Source: RPQJ01 sp963744735
GTDB lineage: Bacteria; Pseudomonadota; Gammaproteobacteria; Steroidobacterales; Steroidobacteraceae
Assembly: GCA_963744735.1 (NCBI GenBank)
Contig: CAVUVH010000005.1
Coordinates: 1-64,000, forward strand
Reading direction: 5' to 3'
Length of the DNA stretch: 64,000 nucleotides
Shown: one piece after another, positions 37,755 to 47,734 of the stretch
How positions within the stretch are numbered: position 1 is the first letter of the stretch
How the letters are laid out: each line of letters begins with the position of its first letter
Program-made: the position numbers and the translations under genes
Notes under the pieces: model-generated
The model's database searches: none
The model's input: the letters and a program-made list of their open reading frames with translations, nothing else
Told to the model about the DNA's origin: nothing

Positions 37755-39768
37755 ATGAAACTCGAGTATCGAATGGACGCAGGTGTCGTTGTCGCTATCC
37801 TGGTCGGCGCCCTGCTGGCAGTCGCCCCGCAAGGCGTCGCACAGACCAGCCCGCCACCCGACGTGGTGGTGCGCGGCGTGGTGGACGATCCCGAGGAAGC
37901 GATCTCCGAAGTGAACTCCAGGCACACCGCCAGCCCCACGCCGCAGGCGAACGCGAAGGCGTATTCGCCCTACGCGGGCCGCAAGTACCCGACGCGCGTG
38001 CTGTGGGGCGACACCCACCTGCATTCCGCCAACTCGGGCGACGCGTTCACGACCGGTACCCGTTTCTCGCCGGAGCAGACCTACCGCATCGCCCGCGGCG
38101 AGGAAGTCATCTCCACCACGGGCTTGCCGGCCCGCCTGCCGCGGCCGCTCGATTTCGTCGTCCTCAGCGACCACGCCGAGGGCCTCGGCCTGATCACCGA
38201 GGTCTACAACGCCAACCCGGCGCTGATGGGCGACAGTACTGTCCAGCGCTGGAGCCGGATGATCAAGGCGGGCGGCGCCGAGGCGGCTGCGGCGGTGACC
38301 GAACTGATCGGCGCGCAGGCGACCAACAGCCTGCCCGCCGGTGCTGACCAACCCGAAGGTCGCGGGGCCGCTGATGATGTCGGTGTGGCAGCGCGCAGCC
38401 GTCATGGCCGACAAGTACAACGAGCCCGGCAGGTTCACCACCTTCATCGGTTTCGAGTGGACGCCGACGCCGGGCGGCGACAACCTGCACCGCAACGTGG
38501 TGCTGCGCGACGGCGCGGACCGCGCGAGCCAGGTGTTTCCGTTCTCGTCCTGGAACAGCGAAGATCCGGAGAAGCTCTGGGCCTGGATGGAATCCTACGA
38601 GCAGCGCACCGGCGGCCGGGCGCTCGCGATTCCGCACAATGGCAACCTGTCGAACGGCCGCATGTACGCCGGGCAGACCTTCAGCGGCGCGCCGTTGTCG
38701 AAGGATTACGCCGAGCGCCGGCAGCGCTTTGAGCCGGTGCAGGAAATCGTGCAGATGAAGGGTGCCTCCGAGAGCCATCCCCGGTTGTCGCCCAACGACG
38801 AATTCCTCGACTACGGCATCGCTGGCTGGGAACTGGGCAACCTGACCCTGGGCGGGAAGCTCACCCCGGAGATGATGCCGACCAGCTTCGTGCGCGCCGG
38901 ATTCATGCGCGGCCTCGAGCACGAGGCCAGGCTGGGCGTGAACCCGTTCAAGTCCGGCATCATCGGCAGCTCCGATGCGCACAACGCGCTGCCCTTCGTC
39001 GAGGAGGACAATTTCTTCGGCAAGTTCCCGGGGCAGGAGCCGCGCGCGGATCGCTGGAAGGATCGTTCGAGCACCGGCGAGGGCGAAGGCGACGCGGCGC
39101 GCTACACGTGGCAGTACCTCGCGGCCGGCTATGCGGCCGTGTGGGCCACCGAGAACACCCGCGAAGCGGTCTTCGATGCGATGCAGCGGCGCGAGACCTA
39201 CGGCACGTCCGGCACACGCATGACGGTGCGCTTCTTCGGCGGCTATGGATTCACGGCCGAGGACGCGCAGTCGCGCTATCTCGCCGAGGTCGGCTACGCC
39301 AAGGGCGTGCCGATGGGCGGCGACCTGAAGCCCGCCGCGGCCGGCACGGCGCCGACCTTCCTCGTCGCCGCCCTCAAGGATCCGCAGGGCGCCAACCTCG
39401 ACCGCATCCAGATCGTGAAGGGCTGGCTCGACGCCTCCGGCAAGGCACAGGAGAAGGTCTACGAGGTGGTGTGGGCCGGCGACCGCAAGCCCGGCAAGGA
39501 CGGCAAGCTGCCGCCGGTCGGCGACACGGTCGATGTCGCGCGGGCCACGTACACCAATACGATCGGTGCGGCGGAGCTGTCGGCCGCCTGGAAGGACCCC
39601 GACTTCAAGCCGGGGCAGCGTGCCTTCTATTACGCGCGCGTGATCGAGATCCCGACGCCGCGCTGGACGGCATTCGACCAGGCGCGGTTCGGCGTGAAGA
39701 TGGGCGCGGAAGTGCCGATGAAGCAGCAGGAACGCGCGTGGACGTCGCCGATCTGGTACACGTCCTGA
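37755..39768 (+). CDS. secreted DUF3604-family protein (PHP-like metal site), one frameshift
   Basis: A signal peptide (VVVAILVGALLAVAPQGVAQ) precedes the DUF3604 body of about 640 residues. Conserved blocks are LWGDTHLHSANSGDAFTTGT, DFVVLSDHAEGLGLITEVYN, then, after a +1 change near 38340, FTTFIGFEWTPTPGGDNLHR, ALAIPHNGNLSNGRMYAG, SGIIGSSDAHNALPFVEEDN and AVWATENTREAVFDAMQRRE. The His/Asp spacing (GDTHLHS, SDHAE, PHNGN, SDAH) is that of the PHP/amidohydrolase-type metal phosphoesterases, but no substrate is established for the family. It follows the outer-membrane barrel gene. The frame is intact except for the one shift. Confidence 0.88.
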
Positions 39769-39783
39769 GGTGAGCCGCCGGCG

Positions 39784-40147
39784 CTATCGCGGCGCCGGCA
39801 CGCACTCGACATCCACGGTGACCGAGAACCAGCGCCGCTGCGCGCGCAGCGTGCTGGATCCGCGCTTGCCCGGGTTGATGTGCCGGGTGGTGCGCTGCGG
39901 CGTCTGCGGCGACGCGTCAAAGCGCAGGTCGCAGCGCACGCGCGTCGGCGAGTTGTTGGTCAGGTTCACCACCAGCATGCGCGAGTCGGCCACGTGCTCG
40001 ATCTTGATGTCCAGGTCGTTCAGCACCGGGCGGATGTCGACGGTGTAGACCTGTGACTGCGCCTGGGCCGCAGGCGCGGTGAACGACCAGCAACGCCGCG
40101 ACCAGCCCACACAGCATCCGGCGCGGCAGGGCGGATTCACGCGACAT
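39784..40147 (-). CDS. small secreted hypothetical protein, one frameshift
   Basis: The N-terminal hydrophobic signal ALPRRMLCGLVAALLVV joins, after a frame change near 40085, AQAQSQVYTVDIRPVLNDLD, IKIEHVADSRMLVVNLTNNS, PTRVRCDLRFDASPQTPQRT, RHINPGKRGSSTLRAQRR and WFSVTVDVECVPAPR. It is about 120 residues, all beta-like, with two cysteines (RCDL and VEC) that could pair in the periplasm. I do not recognise it; the pattern suggests a small immunoglobulin-like or chaperone-like periplasmic protein. It is convergent with the DUF3604 gene (15 bases) and diverges from the Old Yellow Enzyme gene. Confidence 0.6.
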
Positions 40148-40250
40148 CGCTGCAACCTCGGGTAACGTGGATCTGCATCACAGTGCGCAGGATATAGAAT
40201 CCCCTCGCCCGCTTCGACCTCCCTATCCCCTAGGCCCCAGCCCCTTCCCC

Positions 40251-41328
40251 ATGCCCAGCCTCTTCGACCCCCTCGCCTTCCAGCACGGGCCCGCCATGAA
40301 GAACCGCTTCATGCTGGCGCCGCTGACCAACCTGCAGAGCCACGCCGACGGTCGCCTGTCGGACGATGAATACCACTGGCTCACACTGCGCGCCCGGGGC
40401 GGTTTCGGCCTGACCATGACCTGCGCCTCGCACGTGCAGGCCCGGGGCCAGGGCTTCCCGGGCCAGCTCGGCTGCTGGTCCGACGCGCACCTGGACGGAC
40501 TGCGGCGCCTGGCCGCGGGCATCCATGCGGCCGGCAGCCTGGCGTTCGTGCAGTTGCATCATGCGGGCATGCGCTCGCCCGCGGACCTGATCGGCACGCA
40601 GCCGGTGTGCCCGTCGGACGACGCCGAGACCGGCGCACGCGCCCTGACCCTGGCCGAAGTCGAGGAACTGCGCGAGGACTTCGTCGCCGCGGCCGTGCGC
40701 GCGGACCGCGCCGGATTCGACGGCGTCGAACTGCACGGCGCCCACGGCTACATCCTGAGCCAGTTCCTCAGCCCGAAGTACAACCGGCGCGACGACCGCT
40801 ACGGCGGGTCGCTCGAGCAGCGCGGCCGCCTCGTGTTCGAGATCGTCGCGGGCATCCGCGCGCGCTGCCGGCCGGATTTCACGCTTGGCCTGCGCGTGTC
40901 ACCCGAGCGGTTCGGCCTGGAACTCGGCGAGATGCGCGAGTTCGTGCAGCGGGTGCTGCACGACGGGCGGCTGGATTTCGTCGACCTGTCGCTGTGGGAC
41001 GCGTTCAAGCTGCCGAACGAGGCCGGCATTCCAGGACCGGCCGCTGCTCGACTGGTTCATGGACCTGGACCGCGGCGCGGTCAGCGTCGGCGTGGCCGGC
41101 AAGATCATGGACGGCGCGACGGCGCGCAGGTGCCTGGAGCACGGCGCGGACTTCGTCACCATCGGCCGCGGCGCGGTGCTGCATCACGACTTTCCGGAGC
41201 GGGTGCGCGCCAACCCCGACTTCGCTGCGATCCCGCTGCCGGTGACGGTCGAGCACCTGCGCGCGGAGGGCCTGGGCCCCGCGTTCATCGATTACATGAA
41301 GACCTGGCAGGGATTCGTCGCGGCCTGA
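40251..41328 (+). CDS. NADH:flavin oxidoreductase, Old Yellow Enzyme family, one frameshift
   Basis: The start MPSLFDPLAFQHGPAMKNRF is followed by MLAPLTNLQSHADGRLSDDE, FVQLHHAGMRSPADLIGTQP, the substrate/FMN motif FDGVELHGAHGYILSQFLSP, KYNRRDDRYGGSLEQRGRLV and, after a +1 change near 41027, LLDWFMDLDRGAVSVGVAGK, IMDGATARRCLEHGADFVTI and GRGAVLHHDFPERVRAN. It is an FMN TIM-barrel enzyme of about 358 residues that reduces activated C=C bonds; the physiological substrate is not predictable. It is convergent with sppA (16 bases between stops). Confidence 0.88.
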
Positions 41329-41344
41329 GCTCGCGCGTGGCGGG

Positions 41345-43194
41345 CTATTCGATCGTGCAGGCGAGGCAGTACATGTAGGTGTTGCGCGGATCGCTGAGCC
41401 GGGCAATGCGGCTCAGCTCGGCCGCCACCGGCTGCAGGTTGCGCGGCAGCTGCGGCCGCATCGACTGCGGCACCAGCGGCGCCAGCGCCTGCGCCAGGCG
41501 CGCCTGCAGCCGCAGGCCCAGCGCCTCGCCCAGGCCCGACTCGACGTCGAAGATACTCGACGTCGTAGTCCTCGCCCAGGTTGGCCAGCTTGGCCGCGAG
41601 TTCGATCGCGGTGCGCGAGTCGCCCAGTTCGTCGACCAGGCCCAGGCGCTTGGCGTCGGCGCCGGACCAGACGCGGCCCTGCGCGATGGCGTCGATCGCG
41701 GCCACGTCCTGCTTGCGCGACTTCGCGACCATGCCGATGAAGCGCTGGTACTCGTGCTCGATGCTCTGCTGCAGGATGTCCCGCGTCTGCTCGCCCATCG
41801 GCCGCACCGGGCTGAACTCGCCCGACAGGGCCGTGGTGCCGACGCCGTCGAAATGCACGCCGACGCGCTCGAGCGAGCGCTGGAAGGTCGGGAACATCGC
41901 GAAGATGCCGATCGAGCCGGTGAGCGTGGCCGGGCTGGCGACGATGCGATCCGCGTCCATCGCGATGTAGTAGCCGCCGGACGCGGCGAGCGTGCTCATC
42001 GAGGCCACGACCGGCTTGCCCGCCGCCCTGAGCTCGGCGACCTCGCGGCGGATCACTTCGCTGGCGAACGTGCTGCCGCCCGGGCTGTCGATGCGCAGCA
42101 CCACGGCCTTCACGCTGCTCGTCGAAGCGCGCGTCGCGCAGCTGTCCGGCCAGCGTGTCGGAGCCGATCATGCCCGGCGCCTGCTCGCCCGGCACGATCT
42201 CGCCCGAGGCCGTGATGAAGGCGATCTTGTCGACCGGCTTGCTTCTGCAGCGCCCTGCGCCGAGTTGACGTTGGCAAGGTAGGCGAGATGGTCGACGCCC
42301 TGGTAGGAGTTGGCGTCCTCGTCCTCGCCGGTGATCTCGGCCAGCCGCTCCTCGGTGCGGTAGCGGCCTTCGAGCTGCGTCACGAGGCCGGCATCGAGCG
42401 CCATCTTTGCCAGGTCGCCGCCGACCTTGCGCAGCGACGCCGGCCGCGTCGTCCGCATACGACTGCAGCACGGCGGGCTCGATGCCGCGCGCGCGCGCCA
42501 CGTCGGACTTCCAGGTGCCCCAGACGGAGTTGAGCCAGGCGAGGCTCTCCTCGCGCTCGGCCGGCGACATGTCGTTGCGGGTGAAGGTCTCGACGGCGGA
42601 CTTGTACTGGCCGACGCGGAACACGTTCCAGTCGATGGACAGCTTGTCGAGCGCGTCCTTGACGAACATGCCGTAGTTGGCGAAGCCGTCGATGTAGGCC
42701 ACGCCCTGCGGATCGAGGTAGATCTCGTCGGCGTGCGCGGCCAGGTAGTACTGCGGCTGGTCGTAGTACTCGCCGAAGGCGATGACCGGCTTGCCGCCCT
42801 TGCGGAAACGGTCGATGGCCGCGGCCACTTCCTGCAGCTTGGCCGTGCCGCCGCCGCTCATGCCGCCCAGGTCGAGGTAGAGCGCGCTGATGCGCTCGTC
42901 CTCCCGCGCGGCGTCGATCGCCTCGACCACGTCGCGCAGCCGCGTCTCGACCGGGCCCTGGCGCAGCAGGTCGGCCACGGCCCGCTCGAGCGGATCGCCG
43001 GTGTACTGCTCGACCAGCGGGCCCTGCGGCGCGATGACCAGCGCCGCCTGGTGCGGCACCAGCGGGATCGGCCGCGAGAACAGCGTGCCGATCAGGCCGA
43101 AGACCAGCAGCAGCAGCAGCAGGTGCAGGACCTTGCGCAGGCCGTCGAGGCCCGCCCAGATCCAGCCCAGCACCTTGCGGATGGCACGCAGCAT
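41345..43194 (-). CDS. sppA: signal peptide peptidase SppA (long type), several frameshifts
   Basis: A membrane anchor (VLHLLLLLLVFGLIGTLF) precedes the two tandem S49 domains. The N-terminal domain reads VEAIDAAREDERISALYLDL, GVAYIDGFANYGMFVKDALD and VFRVGQYKSAVETFTRNDMS, which holds the catalytic lysine. The C-terminal domain reads VKAVVLRIDSPGGSTFASEV and SMSTLAASGGYYIAMDADRI, with the nucleophile serine, then SRKQDVAAIDAIAQGRVWSG. Shifts near 42440, 42240, 42118 and 41545 interrupt about 610 residues. SppA digests cleaved signal peptides in the membrane. The C-terminus ends MYCLACTIE, which is unusual. It lies 19 bases after rplS in the same direction and may be part of that operon. Confidence 0.9.
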
Positions 43195-43213
43195 GGCGCG
43201 CGCCCCTGCCGCG

Positions 43214-43558
43214 TCAGACCTTCTCTTCGATGCGCGCCGACTTGCCCGTGCGCTCGCGCAGGAAATACAGCTTGGCGCGGCGGACGTTGCCGCGGCGCTT
43301 CACCGTGATCGAGCCCAGCGCCTTGCTGTGCGTCTGGAACACGCGCTCGACGCCTTCGCCGTGCGAGATCTTGCGCACGGTGAACGAGGAGTTGATGCCG
43401 CGGTTGCTCTTGGCAATGACGACGCCTTCGTACGCCTGCACGCGCTCGCGGTCGCCTTCCTTGACCTTCACTTCGACGACGACGGTGTCGCCGGGGTTGA
43501 AGTCAGGCACTTCGCGGGTCATGCGCTCGGCATTGAGCGCGGCAATGATGTTGCTCAT
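43214..43558 (-). CDS. rplS: 50S ribosomal protein L19
   Basis: An intact 114-residue protein: MSNIIAALNAERMTREVPDF, NPGDTVVVEVKVKEGDRERV, QAYEGVVIAKSNRGINSSFT, VRKISHGEGVERVFQTHSKA and RRGNVRRAKLYFLRERTGKS. L19 sits at the 30S-50S interface. It is the last gene of the conserved rpsP-rimM-trmD-rplS operon, 9 bases after trmD. Confidence 0.98.
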   Translation of the reverse strand: MSNIIAALNAERMTREVPDFNPGDTVVVEVKVKEGDRERVQAYEGVVIAKSNRGINSSFTVRKISHGEGVERVFQTHSKALGSITVKRRGNVRRAKLYFLRERTGKSARIEEKV

Positions 43559-43567
43559 TTGTCCACC

Positions 43568-44335
43568 TTAGTCACTGTTCTGTCCCTGCTCTCGTCGCGG
43601 CGCATCCTGCTCCGCCTGGTATTCCGCGAGCAGCTTGCGCTCCTCGCCAGTCAAATTCTTCTGCGCCAGCAGGTCCGGCCGCCGCTGCCAGGTGCGCCCC
43701 AGCGCCTGCTTCAGCCGCCAGCGGGCGATCGCCGCGTGGTTGCCGCCGCTCAGCACCGCGGGCACGGCCTCGCCCTGCCAGACCTCGGGCCGCGTGTAGT
43801 GGGGCCAGTCGAGCAGGCCGTCCGTGAAGGACTCCTGCACCGCCGACTCCGCGTCACCGAGCGTGCCCGGCAACAGCCGCGCCACCGCGTCGATGACCAT
43901 GAGCGCCGGCAGTTCGCCGCCGCTCAGGACCACGTCGCCCACCGACACCGACTCGTCGATGCACTGACCGACGAACCGCTCGTCCACGCCCTCGTAGCGT
44001 CCGGCCACGAGGACCAGCTCGTTCAACCCGGCGAAGTCTGCCACCTTCCGCTGCGTCAGCGGGGCGCCGTCCGCCGCCAGGTACACCCGGCGGGCCTGCG
44101 GCACGCGCCGCGCCGCCTCCGCCATCGCCAGCCGCAAGGGCTCGGCCTTCAACACCATCCCGGGGCCGCCGCCGTAGGGCCGGTCGTCCACCGTCTTGTG
44201 CACGTCCGTGGCAAATTGCCGCGGATTGACCGTCTCGACCGCGAGCACGCCACGTTCGAGCGCCCGCCCCAGCACGCCAAACTGCAGCGCGTGGGCGACG
44301 AACTCCGGGAACAGCGTCACGACGACGATGCGCAT
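43568..44335 (-). CDS. trmD: tRNA (guanine-N1)-methyltransferase
   Basis: 255 residues from the ATG at 44335 (MRIVVVTLFPEFVAHALQFG); the upstream ATG adds seven unneeded residues. It has the trefoil-knot SAM site of TrmD: DDRPYGGGPGMVLKAEPLRL, VLVAGRYEGVDERFVGQCID and VGDVVLSGGELPALMVIDAV, then FTDGLLDWPHYTRPEVWQGE. It makes m1G37 in tRNAs with G36 to prevent +1 frameshifting. Third gene of the rpsP operon. Confidence 0.97.
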   Translation of the reverse strand: MRIVVVTLFPEFVAHALQFGVLGRALERGVLAVETVNPRQFATDVHKTVDDRPYGGGPGMVLKAEPLRLAMAEAARRVPQARRVYLAADGAPLTQRKVADFAGLNELVLVAGRYEGVDERFVGQCIDESVSVGDVVLSGGELPALMVIDAVARLLPGTLGDAESAVQESFTDGLLDWPHYTRPEVWQGEAVPAVLSGGNHAAIARWRLKQALGRTWQRRPDLLAQKNLTGEERKLLAEYQAEQDAPRREQGQNSD

Positions 44336-44366
44336 CGGGCGTGCCTCCGTTCCCATCCGCGGACCG

Positions 44367-44891
44367 TCAGTCGTCCGGATGCCAGTCGACCGTGATCCGT
44401 CCCGCCTCGAAGTCCACGGCGACGAGTCGCTCGGGGACCGCGGGCACCAGCCTCTCGACCTTGCCGTCGCGCAGCACCATCACCGGGTGCGCGGGCAACT
44501 CCAGGAACTCGACCAGCGTGCCCAGGGCCACGCCATCGCGATTCACAGCCTCGAGCCCGACCAGGTCGTGCAGGTAGTACTCCCGGGGCCCCGCAGGGGG
44601 CAGTTCGGAGCGGTCCACCTGGACCTCGGCACCGTTCAGCAGGCGCGCCTCGTCGATCGAGTCGACGCCCTCGAGCCTGACCGCCAGCGCCTGCCCTGCC
44701 CGCTTCGACTCCAGCACCCGGGCCTCGCGTCGCTGCCCGGCCTGGACCAGCGTCCAGCGCGGATAGTTCGCAATGCCGGCCGGAGGATCGGTGAAGGACG
44801 TGACCTTGACCCAGCCCTGCACGCCGTGTGGCGCGCCCAACCGACCCAACACCACAACGCCAGGGCTTGCCTGCCCGCGTCGCGCCGTCAT
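44367..44891 (-). CDS. rimM: ribosome maturation factor RimM
   Basis: 174 residues. The N-terminal RimM domain reads VVVLGRLGAPHGVQGWVKVT and SFTDPPAGIANYPRWTLVQA; the C-terminal PRC-barrel reads YYLHDLVGLEAVNRDGVALG and LVEFLELPAHPVMVLRDG, ending VPERLVAVDFEAGRITVDWH. RimM helps mature the 30S head and binds S19. Second gene of the operon, between rpsP and trmD. Confidence 0.96.
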   Translation of the reverse strand: MTARRGQASPGVVVLGRLGAPHGVQGWVKVTSFTDPPAGIANYPRWTLVQAGQRREARVLESKRAGQALAVRLEGVDSIDEARLLNGAEVQVDRSELPPAGPREYYLHDLVGLEAVNRDGVALGTLVEFLELPAHPVMVLRDGKVERLVPAVPERLVAVDFEAGRITVDWHPDD

Positions 44892-44932
44892 CGGGTCACG
44901 ATCGAGTCGCGATCCAAAGGGCGACCGCGGCC

Positions 44933-45193
44933 TCAGGCCGCCGCCGCCACCTTGGTCTTGCGGTAGCTCTTGATCAGCTGCTGCACGCGGTCGGACGGCT
45001 GGGCGCCGACGCCCACCCAGTAATCGACGCGCGACAGGTCGAGGCGCAGCTCTTCGCTGTTGCCCTTGGCCACGGGATTGAAGAACCCCACCTGCTCGAG
45101 CGAGCCACCGCCGGCACGGCGGCTGTCGGTCACGACCACGTGGTAGAAGGGTTCCTTCTTACCGCCGCGGCGCTGCAATCGGATCGTCACCAT
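44933..45193 (-). CDS. rpsP: 30S ribosomal protein S16
   Basis: 86 residues from the ATG at 45193: MVTIRLQRRGGKKEPFYHVV, VTDSRRAGGGSLEQVGFFNP and LDLSRVDYWVGVGAQPSDRV. MVTIRL is the family N-terminus, so the longer frame upstream is leader. First gene of rpsP-rimM-trmD-rplS. An AT-rich segment with TATAGT on the minus strand (45266-45261) stands about 70 bases before the start. Confidence 0.98.
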   Translation of the reverse strand: MVTIRLQRRGGKKEPFYHVVVTDSRRAGGGSLEQVGFFNPVAKGNSEELRLDLSRVDYWVGVGAQPSDRVQQLIKSYRKTKVAAAA

Positions 45194-45260
45194 TCTTGTC
45201 GAAGCCTCAGGTACGCGACCGGGCACGATCAGGTGCTTTCCGGCCAAAAAAGAGCCGCGA

Positions 45261-45297
45261 ACTATAACCAAATTTCGAAGTAAAAGAAATACTTGAG
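45261..45297 (-). promoter_or_regulatory. AT-rich candidate promoter of the rpsP operon
   Basis: On the minus strand TATAGT (45266-45261) matches the -10 consensus at five of six positions, and the 30 bases upstream are markedly AT-rich (TTTCTTTTACTTCGAAATTT). There is no clear -35 hexamer. The promoter abuts the heptad-repeat hairpin that follows ffh. Confidence 0.45.
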
Positions 45298-45404
45298 AAG
45301 GGGTTAGGGATTAGGGACTAGGGGTTAGTCGGAGGTGTGCATGAGCCTGATGCCGCAGCCTCCCCTCCGACTATCCCTAGCACCCTAGCCCAGTCTAGCC
45401 CCTT
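45298..45404. repeat. heptad-repeat hairpin between ffh and rpsP
   Basis: GGGGTTA, GGGATTA, GGGACTA and GGGGTTA run into GTCGGAGG; the other arm is CCTCCGAC followed by diverged TAGCCCC-type heptads reaching 45404. The arms pair imperfectly. The ffh stop (AGG GGC TAG read on the minus strand) lies in the last heptad. It is related to the better-preserved copy at 58332-58433. Confidence 0.8.
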
Positions 45405-46756
45405 CCCATCGGCATGCGCCCCGCCATCGACCGCATCATGCGGCCGAGGCCGCCCTTGCCCATGCCCTTCATCATCTTCTGCATCTGCAGGAAGTTCTTG
45501 AGCAGCCTGTTGATTTCGGCCACCTGGGTGCCCGATCCGGCGGCGATGCGGCGCTTGCGCGAGCCGTCGATGTTCTTCGGATAGCGGCGCTCCTGCCGGG
45601 TCATGGAGCAGATGATGGCGATCTGCCGCCTGACCTCCTTGTCGTTGCCCTGGGGCATCTGGCCGGCCTTGGCGGCCAGCTGGGCGGGCAGCTTGTCCAT
45701 CAGCGCGGCGACGCCGCCCATCTGCTCCAGCTGGCGCAACTGCCCCAGCAGGTCCTCCAGGTTGAAATCCTTGCCCTGGGAGACCTTTCTGGCCAGCCTG
45801 GCGGCCTCCTCCTGGTCCACCTGGCGGGTGACCTGCTCGACCAGCGACAGCACGTCGCCCATCCCGAGGATGCGCGACGCCATGCGCTCGGGCTGGAAAG
45901 GCTCCAGGGCCTCGGGCTTTTCACCCATGCCGACGAACAGGATCGGCTGGCCGGTCACCTGGCGCACCGACAGTGCCGCGCCGCCGCGGGCATCGCCGTC
46001 GGCCTTGGTCAGCACGACGCCGGTCAGGTCCAGCACCGCGCCGAAAGCGCGCGCCGCGTTGACGGCGTCCTGGCCCGCCATGCTGTCGACGACGAACAGC
46101 GTCTCGATCGGGTTCAGCGCGGTGGCCAGCTCGCGCACCTCGGCCATCATCTCTTCGTCGACGTGCAGGCGGCCCGCGGTGTCGACCAGCAGCACGTCGT
46201 AGACGCCGCGCCGCGCCGTCCCGAGCGCGTCCAGCGCGATCCTGAGCGGCGTCTCGGTCGGGCTCGCCGGCGCAACGTCGACCCCGAGCTGCTGCCCGAG
46301 ACGCTCGAGCTGCAGCAGCGCCGCCGGGCGGCGCACGTCGGTCGAGACCAGCAGCACGCGCTTCTTCTCGCGGGTCTTGAGCCACAGCGCGAGCTTGGCC
46401 GCGGTGGTCGTCTTGCCGGCGCCCTGCAGGCCGGCCAGCAGGATGATGGCGGGCGGCTGCGCGCGCAGGTTGAGCGGCCGCACGCCCTCGCCCATCACGC
46501 GCACGAGTTCGTCGTGGATGATCTTGATCAGCGCCTGGCCCGGCGTGAGGCTCTTGTGGATCTCCTGGCCGACGACCTGCGTCCTGACGCCGTCGATGAA
46601 CGTCTTGACCACCGGCAGCGCAACGTCGGCCTCGAGCAGCGCCATCCGCACCTGCCGCAGGGTGTCGCTGATGTTCTCCTCGGTCAGGCGTCCGCGGCCG
46701 CGGAGACCCTCGACGACGGATGCCAGGCGGGCTGAAAGCTTGTCGAACACGCGCAA
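45395..46756 (-). CDS. ffh: signal recognition particle protein Ffh (SRP54)
   Basis: An intact 453-residue GTPase. The N domain (MRVFDKLSARLASVVEGLRG) and G domain (G1 ILLAGLQGAGKTTTAAKLAL, VLLVSTDVRRPAALLQLERL, DVLLVDTAGRLHVDEEMMAE, VVLTKADGDARGGAALSVRQ) are followed by the Met-rich M domain (RIAAGSGTQVAEINRLLKNF, LQMQKMMKGMGKGGLGRMMR) that binds 4.5S RNA and signal sequences. The C-terminal GRG and stop come from a heptad repeat. A perfect TATAAT on the minus strand (46812-46807) is a likely -10, about 44 bases before the start. Confidence 0.98.
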   Translation of the reverse strand: MRVFDKLSARLASVVEGLRGRGRLTEENISDTLRQVRMALLEADVALPVVKTFIDGVRTQVVGQEIHKSLTPGQALIKIIHDELVRVMGEGVRPLNLRAQPPAIILLAGLQGAGKTTTAAKLALWLKTREKKRVLLVSTDVRRPAALLQLERLGQQLGVDVAPASPTETPLRIALDALGTARRGVYDVLLVDTAGRLHVDEEMMAEVRELATALNPIETLFVVDSMAGQDAVNAARAFGAVLDLTGVVLTKADGDARGGAALSVRQVTGQPILFVGMGEKPEALEPFQPERMASRILGMGDVLSLVEQVTRQVDQEEAARLARKVSQGKDFNLEDLLGQLRQLEQMGGVAALMDKLPAQLAAKAGQMPQGNDKEVRRQIAIICSMTRQERRYPKNIDGSRKRRIAAGSGTQVAEINRLLKNFLQMQKMMKGMGKGGLGRMMRSMAGRMPMGRG

Positions 46757-46888
46757 GACCTCGGCAGGGGACGGAGCGCCCGGATGCTGCCGGGTCGCGG
46801 TGCGCGATTATAGGGCGTCCCGGGGGGCCGGTTTGCCGTTCTCCTCAGTCCGGCGGCGGCATGGCATGATGCCCGGGTCGCAAACCAC

Positions 46889-47724
46889 GTGGGCCCTCGC
46901 TTGCTGCTGACACTGATCGCCGTCGCCTGCTACGTCATCGGAGCCGCTCTGGCTCGCCACCGCCACGTACCAGCATCGCAGCGAACCGTTCTCGGCCCGG
47001 GGCCGGGGTGGCCGCATTGCCGCCGTCGCGATCGCCGGTGTCGGCGTGCTGGTGCATGCGTTCGCCCTGACCCGCGAGCGCATGCTCGCCCCCGATGCCG
47101 CCCTCTCGCTCGGCGACACCCTCGCGCTGGTCAGCCTGACGATCTCGATCACCGCCATCATCATGGCACTGCGCCCCGGCCGCCGCGGCACGGCGGCGCT
47201 GCTGCTGCTGATCGCCGCGGCGCTCGAGTTTGCGTTCCACCAGGGCGCGCGCCAGTTCGCGATGGGCCAGCCGGGCTGGGAACTCGCGTTCCACATCGCG
47301 ATGGCGACCACGGCCTTCGCTTTCCTCACCATCGGCATGGTGCTCGCGCTGGCGCAGGTGCTGGTCGACCGCCGGCTGCGCAGCCGCCAGCCGCTCGGCT
47401 GGCTCAGGATCCTGACCCCGCTCGAGTCGCTCGAGTCCGGCTGCTTCCAGAGCATCCTCGCCGGCTTCACGGTGCTGACGCTGGCGCTGGTGAGCGGCGC
47501 GTTCTTCGTGCAGAACCTGTTCGAGCAGCACCTGGTGCACAAGGTCGTGCTGGCGCTGATCGCGTGGGTCGTGTTCGGCGTGCTGCTGCTCGGCCGCTAC
47601 CGGTTCGGCTGGCGCGGCCGCAAGGCGCTGCGCTGGACGTTTGCCGGCTACACGCTGCTCGGCCTCTCCTATTTCGGCAGCAAGCTGATCCTCGAGCACG
47701 TTCCTCGGCAAGCACTGGGGCTGA
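46889..47724 (+). CDS. CcsA/YpjD-like membrane protein (cytochrome c assembly family), frameshifted
   Basis: A GTG at 46889 opens LLLTLIAVACYVIGAALA; a frame change near 46955 leads to ATYQHRSEPFSARGRGGR and the helices IAAVAIAGVGVLVHAFALT, TLALVSLTISITAIIMALR, LLIAAALEFAFHQGARQFAM, WELAFHIAMATTAFAFLTIG, FTVLTLALVSGAFFVQNLFE, HLVHKVVLALIAWVVFGVLL and FAGYTLLGLSYFGSKLI. A second +1 near 47709 hides the real end (LEHVLGKHWG, TGA at 47722). About 270 residues with eight helices. It matches the gene beside ffh in E. coli (ypjD) and relatives, followed by a CorC-type gene as here. No WWD haem motif is evident, so a haem role is doubtful. Confidence 0.78.
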
Positions 47725-47734
47725 GCGCAGCGCG

